Part shown: piece after piece, positions 14,528 to 21,928 of the stretch
How positions within the stretch are numbered: the first letter of the stretch is position 1
How the letters are laid out: every line of letters begins with the position of its first letter
DNA from: Candidatus Opimibacter iunctus
GTDB taxonomy: Bacteria; Bacteroidota; Bacteroidia; Chitinophagales; Saprospiraceae
Assembly: GCA_016716665.1 (NCBI GenBank)
Contig: JADJVH010000022.1
Coordinates: 1-22,251, forward strand
DNA: 22,251 nucleotides
Reading direction: 5' to 3'
Made by a program: the position numbers and the translations under genes
Notes under the pieces: generated by a model
What the model saw: only the letters and a program-made list of their open reading frames with translations
Told to the model about the DNA's origin: nothing
The model's database searches: none

Positions 14528-16039
14528 TCATTTACTTTCCACCGCCAATATCCCTCCGACATCAGGGATGAGTGCCATACCGTCAATTACAACGACACAG
14601 CCCTTTCCTTCAACTGGCCGTAGCGCGTTTTTGGGTAGCTGTGCTCCTGTATCATATAAGGCTATATCCGCAGCGAAGTTGCCACCATCTTCATGGCGCA
14701 CCCGCGACATCACCAGGGTGTGTGCACTTGTGGGCAGATGAATGACCTGTGTACCCCTGAATGGCTGCCGATACCACAGGTATTCTCCCGCGGTGCTGAA
14801 GATATAGAGGTTGTCTGTCTCTGGGCCGGGAAACATATTGCTGTACTGTCCATTGTCAATGACTACACAGTTGCCTGTCGCAGGATCAATCGCGGCGATG
14901 TCTATAGGCCATGCTGTCCCGAATGCAGGATGGTCATGCGTGAGTGTAGGGTAGCGTGTGCGAAACCACGTCACCACCTGGTCATCGTGTGTGACGCCGA
15001 CTCCGGCCAGCGGAAATCCTACACCTTCAATCGGGCCATTCGGAATGAGGAATGTAGTATCCAGTGTGAGCGTATCCAGTGCAAACACATGTTGCCAGTC
15101 AGGTGAAGCCCCGTCAAAACCACCCTCGCCCCGCAAAAACTGCCTGGTCAGTTGCTCCTCTTCTTCGAGACTTCCTGATACATCGAGTACATCATCAAAG
15201 ATGCCTTCTGATCCAACGCTAGGTATCATACAGGTTGTCACCCACAGATGATCACCAAAGACCACCGGATGTGTCAGCCTGAAGCTCTGGCCCACTACTT
15301 GTTGTTGCGCGAGCAGCCCGCCACTCTGCAGATCCAGTGCATACACGATCATGTCTTCGGCTGGTACAAATAGTCGCAGCCGCGTTGCTGCCATCTCACC
15401 CTGGACCGGAGCATGCAAGCGGCGCTGCCACATTATTGTCCCAGTCTGCCAATCCAACGCATACACGGTGCCACTATGATTCGCCAGATAAACCATTCCC
15501 CCGGCCAGCAAAGGTGCTGTCGTGATACTCCGGTCTGTAGTAAATTGCCACGCCAGCGCACCAGTCTTGGTATCGAGTGCAACCGCATCTCCATAGACAT
15601 CCACAAACAATACGCGATCTGAATCTGCACAAGCTGTAGTGATCACCGGATCACCCATGTCATACGACCACAGGGTACGCCCATCTGATACATCAATACC
15701 ATGCACTGTTCCTTGCATCGTACCGACATACATGCGTCCATCACTGACCACAGGCTGGATGCCACGAGCCAGCGTGACCGGATAGGTGTCCGGCACCGGA
15801 AAGGAATATCCCTCCCTGGATTCGAGGTCGTCAGGCCATGAAGGATCCGCAGCATGATTGCGCAATGTCAGTTCAGGCCCTAGCCAAAACCACCTTGCAC
15901 GAAAGGGTGGAGATATAGAGGCATCTGTGCGTGCAGTACGGGCCGGATCACGAAGCAATTGAGGCCACTCGGTATTAGGTTGAGCCAGCATATAAGATGC
16001 ACACAGTTGCATGACGAAGAGAAGAGTTACTGTTCTCAT
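14528..16039 (-). CDS. Secreted PQQ-like beta-propeller protein
   Basis: A 503-residue exported protein. A signal peptide ends near MLAQ (residue ~19), followed by WPQLLRDPARTARTDASISP, the lead-in common to outer-surface PQQ/quinoprotein-like propellers. Several blade repeats follow: GRMYVGTMQGTVHGIDVSDG, RVLFVDVYGDAVALDTKTGA, MVYLANHSGTVYALDWQTGT and MIVYALDLQSGGL, each with the A/G-LD..tG turn. No quinone- or calcium-ligand set can be asserted, so it is more likely a binding or scaffold propeller than a dehydrogenase. There is no T9SS tail. Its start overlaps the stop of the upstream gene (ATGA at 16036-16039), so the pair is translationally coupled and probably works together outside the cell. 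By eye G+C is higher than in the flanks. Confidence 0.8.
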   Translation of the reverse strand: MRTVTLLFVMQLCASYMLAQPNTEWPQLLRDPARTARTDASISPPFRARWFWLGPELTLRNHAADPSWPDDLESREGYSFPVPDTYPVTLARGIQPVVSDGRMYVGTMQGTVHGIDVSDGRTLWSYDMGDPVITTACADSDRVLFVDVYGDAVALDTKTGALAWQFTTDRSITTAPLLAGGMVYLANHSGTVYALDWQTGTIMWQRRLHAPVQGEMAATRLRLFVPAEDMIVYALDLQSGGLLAQQQVVGQSFRLTHPVVFGDHLWVTTCMIPSVGSEGIFDDVLDVSGSLEEEEQLTRQFLRGEGGFDGASPDWQHVFALDTLTLDTTFLIPNGPIEGVGFPLAGVGVTHDDQVVTWFRTRYPTLTHDHPAFGTAWPIDIAAIDPATGNCVVIDNGQYSNMFPGPETDNLYIFSTAGEYLWYRQPFRGTQVIHLPTSAHTLVMSRVRHEDGGNFAADIALYDTGAQLPKNALRPVEGKGCVVVIDGMALIPDVGGILAVESK

Positions 16040-17514
16040 GGGATGAGGAGGATTTTACTGGCCATGAGATTTCCGTCAAGGGATTCGATCACACAGACAT
16101 AACTACCGGATGCCCATCGCCGGAGGCTGATTGAAATCTGTGTTGGTGTCTCTGCTGCTCCATGGGCCATCAATTCGCCTTTCATGTTGCGCACGGACCA
16201 ATGCACTGTGCCACTCCAATCGGGTAGGTGCAACGCCACATTTTCCTTTGCCGGATTTGGTGTTAGTGTAAATGTTGGCAACACCATATCATATTGCTCT
16301 ACACCGGTGATGTCTTCATCGATAACCACCTGTGGAAAATCTGTATTGCGAACATCCATCCAGGTAGTGTTGACCGCATAAGCCTCGATCGTCTGTACCA
16401 ATGCTTCCAGCCAGTAGCAATCGCCGATGCCTGTAGGACTGCTTCGCATGTATCGTCGTAATGTATTAGCAGGCGTTTCCATTATCGAGGTTTCCACCGG
16501 ATGATACATGCCAAATGCCTCTGTGGGGACACCAATACTTTCATCACCGGTCCATCGTGGAAAGTAAGGTGCCTGCATGAGCCACCACATCGGCAGGATG
16601 CGCTTTCCGGCCTGGTGCATGCTATCCACCTGCGCGTAACAGGAATCTTTTAGAAACCGCGCCACTTCAGGGCCCATGTTGAGAAAAATAAATCCGCGAT
16701 AGAGCAGTCCATCTTTCCGTGAGTCATACATATCCGAGCCAGGCAGTCTGTTGTATGGAGCGTCCCATCCCGCGAGTCCTGTGCGGGCAAAAGCATGTTT
16801 GTTTTCTACCTGTAATCCATCGGCCAACTCTTCCTGTAGTCGTTGCATCGCGAAACTAACCATCTGCAGATCGCCATGGTGGTATGCTATCCTGGCCATA
16901 GCCAGATGTCCATTCATATCGCCATAGAGTTTAGCTCTGTTGTGTTGGCTTTGGTAAAAGGCTTTCAGCTCTTCATAATGGGTATCCATCAATTCTATCT
17001 GTCCGCTCCGATAGCATAAGAGCCAGAAACCGTATAGCGTATGCAGCCTTGGCCTGTAGTCTCCGAAATTGCTTTCCACGCCGTAGAGGTGCGTTGAGGG
17101 GTACCATTCCCTGCGTGCACCTTGGTCGCGCGGCAGTGTGTAGTTTGTAGCCCATGGCGCCCTGTCGGGGGTATTGAGTTCGTTAGTTACATAATCCAGT
17201 GTAGCGGACTGTTGATCCGGAGTCATGTAAGGCCATGCCCATGCCAGTGTAGTGAGGATGCGTCCAGGTTCCTGGTATTGGAAATAATCCTCATAATACA
17301 AATCCCCAAAGGCCAGTCGGATGGGGGCCAGCGGTCCGGCCTGCAGGATCTTGTCGACTTCCTCCTGGAGGATACTGATCAGATCGCTTGCCATCCTGAT
17401 CGTATCAGGAGCGGGAAAGTACCAGGCATACTCCTCGGCTAGTGGAGTTTGTGCGTGCAGGAGCGGGCCGCTCAGCGAGAAGCACAACAAGATGGATAAC
17501 CGGAAATTTCTCAT
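16036..17514 (-). CDS. Secreted helical protein with T9SS C-terminal sorting domain
   Basis: A 492-residue exported protein. Residues 1-21 are a signal peptide (LLCFSLSGPLLHAQ). Residues about 30-400 are rich in aromatic residues and amphipathic helices (TTLAWAWPYMTPDQQSATL, TLYGFWLLCYRSGQIELMDT, GHLAMARIAYHHGDLQMVSF) at intervals suggesting an (alpha/alpha)-barrel like those of glycan lyases and hydrolases. No catalytic set can be named. Residues about 415-492 form a type A sorting domain: FTLTPNPAKENVALHL, then ASGSYVCVIESLDGN and a final SKILLIP. Such tails direct export by the type IX system and attachment to the cell surface or release. It is the first gene of the pair with the beta-propeller at 14528-16039. 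Substrate unknown; a polysaccharide is a guess from the fold only. Confidence 0.8.
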   Translation of the reverse strand: MRNFRLSILLCFSLSGPLLHAQTPLAEEYAWYFPAPDTIRMASDLISILQEEVDKILQAGPLAPIRLAFGDLYYEDYFQYQEPGRILTTLAWAWPYMTPDQQSATLDYVTNELNTPDRAPWATNYTLPRDQGARREWYPSTHLYGVESNFGDYRPRLHTLYGFWLLCYRSGQIELMDTHYEELKAFYQSQHNRAKLYGDMNGHLAMARIAYHHGDLQMVSFAMQRLQEELADGLQVENKHAFARTGLAGWDAPYNRLPGSDMYDSRKDGLLYRGFIFLNMGPEVARFLKDSCYAQVDSMHQAGKRILPMWWLMQAPYFPRWTGDESIGVPTEAFGMYHPVETSIMETPANTLRRYMRSSPTGIGDCYWLEALVQTIEAYAVNTTWMDVRNTDFPQVVIDEDITGVEQYDMVLPTFTLTPNPAKENVALHLPDWSGTVHWSVRNMKGELMAHGAAETPTQISISLRRWASGSYVCVIESLDGNLMASKILLIP

Positions 17515-17698
17515 GGGTTCAGGATGACTAATAGTTCATCCAAAATAGTGACTTTTCGAGCATATAGTATTGCATAACTGCGGTACCGTGAAATATGCAG
17601 CCATCCATCAGGAATCGGAATGATTGATGTATTTTTCAGGGATGGGTTTGAAGAATAAGACCATTAACTACAAAAGTTTAAATTTAATCGTCATTGAA

Positions 17699-18097
17699 AT
17701 GCATAAGCATCTATTATTTATTCTTTTCCTACTGATGGTATCATGTACTGACCAGGGCGATCCGATTCAATATGCTGTGGAAAATACTACAAGCTACAGG
17801 CTGGAAGTCATACCCTTTGATAGGTTTGGCATGAAGGATACAACCTTGATAGACACTGATGATTTCAAAATCTTGAGTCGGGATGTTCCACCCTATGATG
17901 ATGGACCATTTGGTGGTTACGATTCATTACGGATACGATTTGAAGATGGCAAGACCCTAACATACCATCCGCCGGCATTGAGTTCAGGATGCCAGGATTC
18001 TATAAAGAACCCATTTTGTCACTATACGAGCTATCTGTGCCTAAACAGTATATGCACTTTTGAGATTGATAGCACGGAGTATAAGAAGGCAAAATAG
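17699..18097 (+). CDS. Small predicted lipoprotein, unknown function
   Basis: A 132-residue protein from ATG 17699: MHKHLLFILFLLMVSC with lipobox MVSC (Cys16), then TDQGD. The mature part is beta-rich (IQYAVENTTSYRLEVIPFD, then MKDTTLIDTDD) with four cysteines near the C-terminus (SGCQDS, NPFCHY, YLCLNSICTF), which could form two disulfides. No known domain. Its layout parallels the lipoprotein at 12670-13062. The longer frame from 17624 would place the signal peptide internally, so it was not used. It is divergent from the operon ending at 14528; the 184 bases between show no clear promoter. Confidence 0.7.
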   Translation: MHKHLLFILFLLMVSCTDQGDPIQYAVENTTSYRLEVIPFDRFGMKDTTLIDTDDFKILSRDVPPYDDGPFGGYDSLRIRFEDGKTLTYHPPALSSGCQDSIKNPFCHYTSYLCLNSICTFEIDSTEYKKAK

Positions 18098-18188
18098 CAT
18101 ACCATTCGCTAGCATTAGTAACCACGGAGGAGCGGCGGCAGAAGGATTTATCTTCGCTAGCGACCCGCTTGAATAATAGCCCCAATCA

Positions 18189-19049
18189 TTATCCCCTGTT
18201 TCCTTCCTCAGCCATTGCGGTATAAGCAACTTTTAAGGACATCAGAAAATCATAGAGGATTTTGTTGAATTCATACTGATGCTCCAGATTGGAGACATGG
18301 CCTGCATTTTCAATGATCCTGAGTAATGACCCTTTGATGTGTTCGTGCATGTATTCAGATTGAGGCAGGGGTGTTACCACATCTTCTCTGCCACATATGA
18401 TCAAAGTAGGCACAGCAATCCTGCCCAATGTAGTGCATGTCTCTGAGCGCTCAGCAAGGGCAATCAGGCCATTGATGATAATCTGCTGAGAGTTGGAAAA
18501 CACGACATTCCTTACCGCTTCAACTATTTCGGGCATTTGGATCAGGGAGTCCTTATGGAATACAGATTTTATAAATCCTTCGTTGAAGTCGTCAGGACCA
18601 TTGGCTTTTATTTCATCTATGGTCTTGTAACGATTTGCTTTTACTTCAGCAGTATCTGCAATGCATTGCGTATCACACAGGATCAATGCCTCAAAGCGGT
18701 CTGGAAACCTCGCTATCGCATTTAATGCGATAAATCCACCCATCGACAATCCGCATATAATCGCCTTTTCAATTTCCAGCTTGTTCATAAAGGTGATCAC
18801 ATCATCCGCAAACAGATCGATGGAGAGCAAAGATTGTTCATCCCTGGAGGCACCAAATCCCCTGATGTCAAGGGCAATCACACGATAGGATGATCTCAAA
18901 AACTGGAGTTGACCCTCCCACATCGTCTTGTCAAACGGATATCCATGCAAGAAGATGATCGGCATGTCTCCTGACCCAATGTCATCATAGGATAAGTTGA
19001 AGTGGTTGACTTCGGTGGTTAGGTTATAGCCTTCGGAAAGTGGTTTCAT
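18189..19049 (-). CDS. Alpha/beta-hydrolase fold enzyme
   Basis: A 286-residue hydrolase, probably cytoplasmic (no signal peptide). The oxyanion-hole segment is IIFLHGYPFDKTMWEGQ (HG at 35-36), and the nucleophile elbow is CGLSMGG with Ser102. The acid is Asp223 in IICGREDVVTPLPQ and the histidine is His251 in NAGHVSNLEHQ, completing a Ser-Asp-His triad. The overall shape matches the 3-oxoadipate enol-lactonase/esterase-like group, but substrate cannot be inferred. Its start lies 11 bases after the end of a gutted flavodoxin-reductase gene (19061-19257), so it was probably the second gene of that operon. The C-terminal ~15 residues after YDFLMSLK are an unremarkable tail. Confidence 0.9.
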   Translation of the reverse strand: MKPLSEGYNLTTEVNHFNLSYDDIGSGDMPIIFLHGYPFDKTMWEGQLQFLRSSYRVIALDIRGFGASRDEQSLLSIDLFADDVITFMNKLEIEKAIICGLSMGGFIALNAIARFPDRFEALILCDTQCIADTAEVKANRYKTIDEIKANGPDDFNEGFIKSVFHKDSLIQMPEIVEAVRNVVFSNSQQIIINGLIALAERSETCTTLGRIAVPTLIICGREDVVTPLPQSEYMHEHIKGSLLRIIENAGHVSNLEHQYEFNKILYDFLMSLKVAYTAMAEEGNRG

Positions 19050-19060
19050 AGTATGGTCGC

Positions 19061-19257
19061 TTAAAATATTTCTTTAATAATGTTATCCGGGTCAACGCCC
19101 AGGTGGATTAATTGTGCTTCAACATCCTTGATCATCGGGGGAGGCCTGTAGCCTGCCCTGGTTCAAAAACAAAACCAGCCGGTTTATTGGTTGTAAAGCG
19201 TAACACATCATGCGTTACCTTTTCAATGGCGTTTATGGTTATAGTGTGATTGCTCAT
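19061..19257 (-). pseudogene. Flavodoxin-reductase-like gene with a large internal deletion
   Basis: Reading from ATG 19257: MSNHTITINAIEKVTHDVLR, then FTTNKPAGFVFEPGQAT, the N-terminus of an FNR-type FAD domain (the RFTT and PGQAT flavin-binding words). At about 19143-19150 the frame slips and the sequence jumps to PPPMIKDVEAQLIHLGVD, then PDNIIKEIF and TAA at 19061-19063. This is the end of the NAD(P)-binding domain (the G-PPPM motif normally near the C-terminus). About 150 residues in between are gone, including the rest of the FAD site. It should be non-functional. It sits 11 bases upstream of the hydrolase gene. Confidence 0.65.
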
Positions 19258-19361
19258 GGTGTCTGTTATTTTATCCTGATCAAACCGGGTCGTTATCGTT
19301 GATCGGTTTCATAGTGTATACTTGACCACGAAGGTGATCCTGTTTTGAAGAAATTGAGTTA

Positions 19362-19384
19362 TACAATTATCCGGATATATTGTA
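19362..19384. promoter_or_regulatory. Imperfect palindrome in the divergent intergenic region
   Basis: TACAAT-TATCCGGATA-TATTGTA is centred on ATCCGGAT and is symmetric apart from a one-base offset in the arms. It lies between the minus-strand pseudogene start (19257) and the plus-strand gene at 19471, where an operator could serve either side. No clear TAnnTTTG element was found. The rest of 19258-19470 shows nothing else. Confidence 0.25.
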
Positions 19385-19470
19385 TGATTCACATCACAGC
19401 TGGGGCGTCAGTTTGATTTTGTGCCAGGAGCAATACTCGTTGAAAGTCTGTATCTTTAAAAAAATGCAAC

Positions 19471-20118
19471 ATGGCAAAAACCAGTGGAATGTATCAGGAT
19501 GTGTATGTCAAGAGGGATGGCAAATTTGTCAGTCTCAAGGAGGATGTTACAGCTTTTTGTGAAAAATTTATCAAGCCTGTTCACCCCCGAAACTGGGACT
19601 GGTCCAAAAGGGATTTTGAAAATGCAAAGAACGATCCGACTATAGAGGAAGTCAGGGCCATCCGGAATGTCATCTACAAGGATCTTAACGCGAAGAAGGG
19701 AGCATCTGTAGATCTGTCTACCATGAATAATATCGAGGCCATCAAAGCGTATTTGAATCCGAAGGGCAAGCACGAGCAATTCAACATGGAGGAATTTGCC
19801 TTTGCTATCAAGGTAGAGCTGGAACATGGAAAATTGAAGGATGTCAATGTCACAAGTAATCATCCGTTTCTCACCGCAATGATTGCGTTGGCGCACATGA
19901 CTGAAACGCTCACGTATTATAAGCGGCTGCAGATTTTTGAAGCAGAGGGTGCGATCTATGAGCTACTGAGAAAACTCAAGAAAGTGAGAAAGGGTAAAGA
20001 GGAATTGCATTCCAAATTGATCAAGACGGAAGGGGAGTTGATCGGTCATCGGAAGGCGTTGGCGGACCGCCTGGAGAAGATGGATGATATCCCGGCCATG
20101 GGAACAATAGGGGAGTAG
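19471..20118 (+). CDS. DUF5661-like protein with helical tail
   Basis: A 215-residue soluble protein. Residues about 100-150 (MEEFAFAIKVELEHG, then VNVTSNHPFLTAMIALAHMT, then LTYYKRL) resemble the DUF5661 pattern (E-H-G ... NVT..dp..t..IA.AHl.e...YY..L). The first 95 residues are charged and of unknown fold, with WDWSKRDFENAKNDP near 47-61. The last 60 residues are a probable coiled coil (LLRKLKKVRKGKEELHSKLI). DUF5661 proteins are short and often found in phage or plasmid settings; this one is longer, with added ends. ATG 19471 is used; the ATG at 19464 is out of frame. It appears to be transcribed alone. Function not known. Confidence 0.6.
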   Translation: MAKTSGMYQDVYVKRDGKFVSLKEDVTAFCEKFIKPVHPRNWDWSKRDFENAKNDPTIEEVRAIRNVIYKDLNAKKGASVDLSTMNNIEAIKAYLNPKGKHEQFNMEEFAFAIKVELEHGKLKDVNVTSNHPFLTAMIALAHMTETLTYYKRLQIFEAEGAIYELLRKLKKVRKGKEELHSKLIKTEGELIGHRKALADRLEKMDDIPAMGTIGE

Positions 20119-20185
20119 CACATGTCCATGAATAGTTGGAATTGTTGATGTTTTTCAACGCTGGTTTCATTAAAGTAATTTGCAA

Positions 20186-20207
20186 CTAACCTCCTAATCC
20201 TCTAATC
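20186..20207. repeat. GATTAG-type repeat, inverted exact copy
   Basis: These 22 bases are the exact reverse complement of 2955-2976; the match continues loosely to 20215. It lies between the DUF5661-like gene and the MBL-fold gene. Confidence 0.65.
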
Positions 20208-20284
20208 CCCTAAGCTTAGCCTGGGCTGCTGGTGGGCACACCAGGGCAAAGGCAATAAATCTGCGATCCTCCTTACCTTGCATC

Positions 20285-21348
20285 ATGCGGATTTTCGGAT
20301 TGTTTAAGATGGCCAGGTTTGGCAAGATGCCGTCGGGAGAGCGATTGGCCAGGATCAGGCGATCACATAATTACAGGGATGGGGCATTTCAAAATCAAAG
20401 TCTGACGCCTACATTTACCGGTGGGGCTACCTATCCGAAGGTGATGAAGCAGGTTCTTTTCGGTCGTCCTGAGCGCTCCAAGCCAAAAAGGAGAGATTCC
20501 ATCGATGAAGACAGATCTGCTGAGCCTTGATCCACAAGAGAATTGTTTGGTGTGGTTTGGGCATTCCTCTTACTTCATGCAGATAGATGGCAGACGTTTC
20601 CTGGTGGATCCTGTGTTTAGCGGATCAGCCTCTCCCTTTTCATTTATGACGAAGGCCTTTAAGGGGGCGGATAGATATACCATTGATGACCTTCCCGCGA
20701 TCGATTACATGGTCATCACGCATGATCACTATGATCATCTGGACTACAAGACGATCAGGGCACTGAGGCCGAAGGTTGGAAAAGTAATATGTGGCCTTGG
20801 AACAGGCGAGCATCTTGAGTATTGGGAATATGATCCTGCGATGATCATCGAGGGAGGACTGGCACCAGCTGATTGATCTTGAGCCAGGGTTCACGATGCA
20901 TACCGTTCCGACACGACATTTTTCAGGCCGGTGGCTTAAGCGTAATCAGGCGCTGTGGACCTCCTTCGTATTGCAGACACCGGGCATGTGCATTTTTATC
21001 GGAGGGGACAGCGGGTATGACAAGCACTTTGCTGAAATCGGTGACGCCTTTGGTGGGTTTGATCTGGCGATCATGGAGAATGGACAATACAATCCATACT
21101 GGTCGCATATCCACCTCATGCCGCATGAAATACTACAAGCTGCAAAAGACCTACAGGCCAAACGGATATTTCCTGTTCATTCCGGCAAGTTTGCCCTGGG
21201 CAATCATGTCTGGGATGAGCCCCTGGAGTTTATCACCGAAAACAATAAGAAAGAGAAGCTAAACATCATCACTCCGATGATTGGGGAGAAGGTGGATCTG
21301 GATGATCAGGCGCAGGAGTTTTCGCAATGGTGGAAGGGGGTGGAGTAG
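20285..21348 (+). pseudogene. Metallo-beta-lactamase-fold hydrolase (UlaG/NAPE-PLD-like), two frameshifts
   Basis: Three frames join into one protein. Part 1 from ATG 20285 carries the conserved lead GKMPSGERLARIRRSHNYRD and TFTGG. Part 2 reads GEIPSMKTDLLSLDPQENC, WFGHSSYFMQIDGRRFLVDP, the metal-binding motif THDHYDHLD and ICGLGTGEHLEYW. Part 3 reads DWHQLIDLEPGFTMHTVPTR, HFSGRWLKRNQALW, GGDSGYD and FPVHSGKFALGNHVWDEP. The shifts fit one extra A in the A5 run at 20485-20489 and one extra G in the GGG run at 20852-20854; removing both gives 353 residues, the normal family length, with all metal ligands in place. The family hydrolyses esters or phosphodiesters such as N-acyl-phosphatidylethanolamine-like substrates; the substrate here is unknown. 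So it is either recently inactivated or intact with assembly errors. ATG 20309 is an alternative start. Confidence 0.75.
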
Positions 21349-21360
21349 GTTGATATACAT

Positions 21361-21497
21361 AGCTACCAGCCTCCAGCTACCAGCTTTCAGAAGTGTGTGA
21401 TTAGTGTGAGTGTGGACATTTTGCAGTCCTCTGCGGATTGCTATTTGCATACTACCCATTGCCTACTGCCCCCCTGCCGACTGCACACTGCCGACTG
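21361..21497. repeat. Low-complexity direct repeats
   Basis: AGCTACCAGC is repeated at 21361-21370 and 21375-21384. CTGCCGACTG is repeated at 21474-21483 and 21488-21497 (14-bp period), within a run of C(T/C)ACTGCC-like words. No gene is visible here. Confidence 0.6.
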
Positions 21498-21501
21498 AAG
21501 A

Positions 21502-21540
21502 CTTCCAATTTGGAAGCCAATCCGTTATTTCTTATATTTG
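21502..21540 (+). promoter_or_regulatory. Consensus promoter with a palindrome over its -33 element
   Basis: TTTG at 21509-21512 and TATATTTG at 21533-21540 are separated by 20 bases, an exact Bacteroidota promoter. The palindrome CTTCCAA-T-TTGGAAG (21502-21516) covers the -33 box and could be an operator. The first ATG downstream (21556) gives only eight codons (MPGQYLCD). No gene follows before 21929, so it may drive a small RNA, a lost gene, or the secreted protein from afar. Confidence 0.5.
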
Positions 21541-21756
21541 AGAAACAAGTCCATCATGCCTGGTCAGTATTTGTGCGATTAGGGATTTGAGATGAAAGCT
21601 GAACAAGCCCTTTGAGGAGTGTTGACTTTATTAGGAAGTGCGATAGAAAGTGTTTTGTAAACGGATATAAACGTAAGTAAACGGAAAATAAATCGAATAT
21701 TTAATAAACGCAACTTTGGATACCCGCAATGAAGATATGTTAAAACGCACTATTAA

Positions 21757-21856
21757 GGGCGCCTCTAATAACCACTTTATAGCAAAATAATACATGTTGA
21801 TGATCAGCACAATGTGGAAATTATACTATGCCAATAGATAGTTATTAGAAGCGCCC
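21757..21856. mobile_element. 100-bp MITE-like element flanked by TTAA
   Basis: GGGCGCCTCTAATAAC (21757-21772) and GTTATTAGAAGCGCCC (21841-21856) are terminal inverted repeats matching at 15 of 16 positions. The element is exactly 100 bp, with an A+T-rich core and no coding capacity. TTAA lies directly outside both ends (21753-21756 and 21857-21860), consistent with a 4-bp target duplication. The TIR form and YTAR-type target suggest an IS5-group relative; no parent transposase is present in the window. Confidence 0.6.
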
Positions 21857-21928
21857 TTAAAGTGTTGATTATCAAGAGGGGTGGGTTGGTTTGAATTGCG
21901 TATATATCGGTGTTAGATGTCAATTTAT

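Noticed and set aside
16973..17527. Plus-strand frames antisense to the T9SS-tailed gene
   Set aside because: They mirror a well-supported minus-strand gene and have no protein features of their own.
17624..17698. Longer N-terminus for the lipoprotein at 17699
   Set aside because: It would put the signal peptide and lipobox 25 residues inside the protein.
20505..20876. MKTDLL at 20505 as an independent gene start
   Set aside because: The same frame reads in family-like sequence upstream of it (GEIPS), and the conserved N-terminal part lies in the other frame just before.
20285..21348. Programmed frameshifting in the MBL-fold gene
   Set aside because: Neither shift site has a slippery heptamer with a downstream structure, and two shifts in one gene are better explained by mutation or sequence error.
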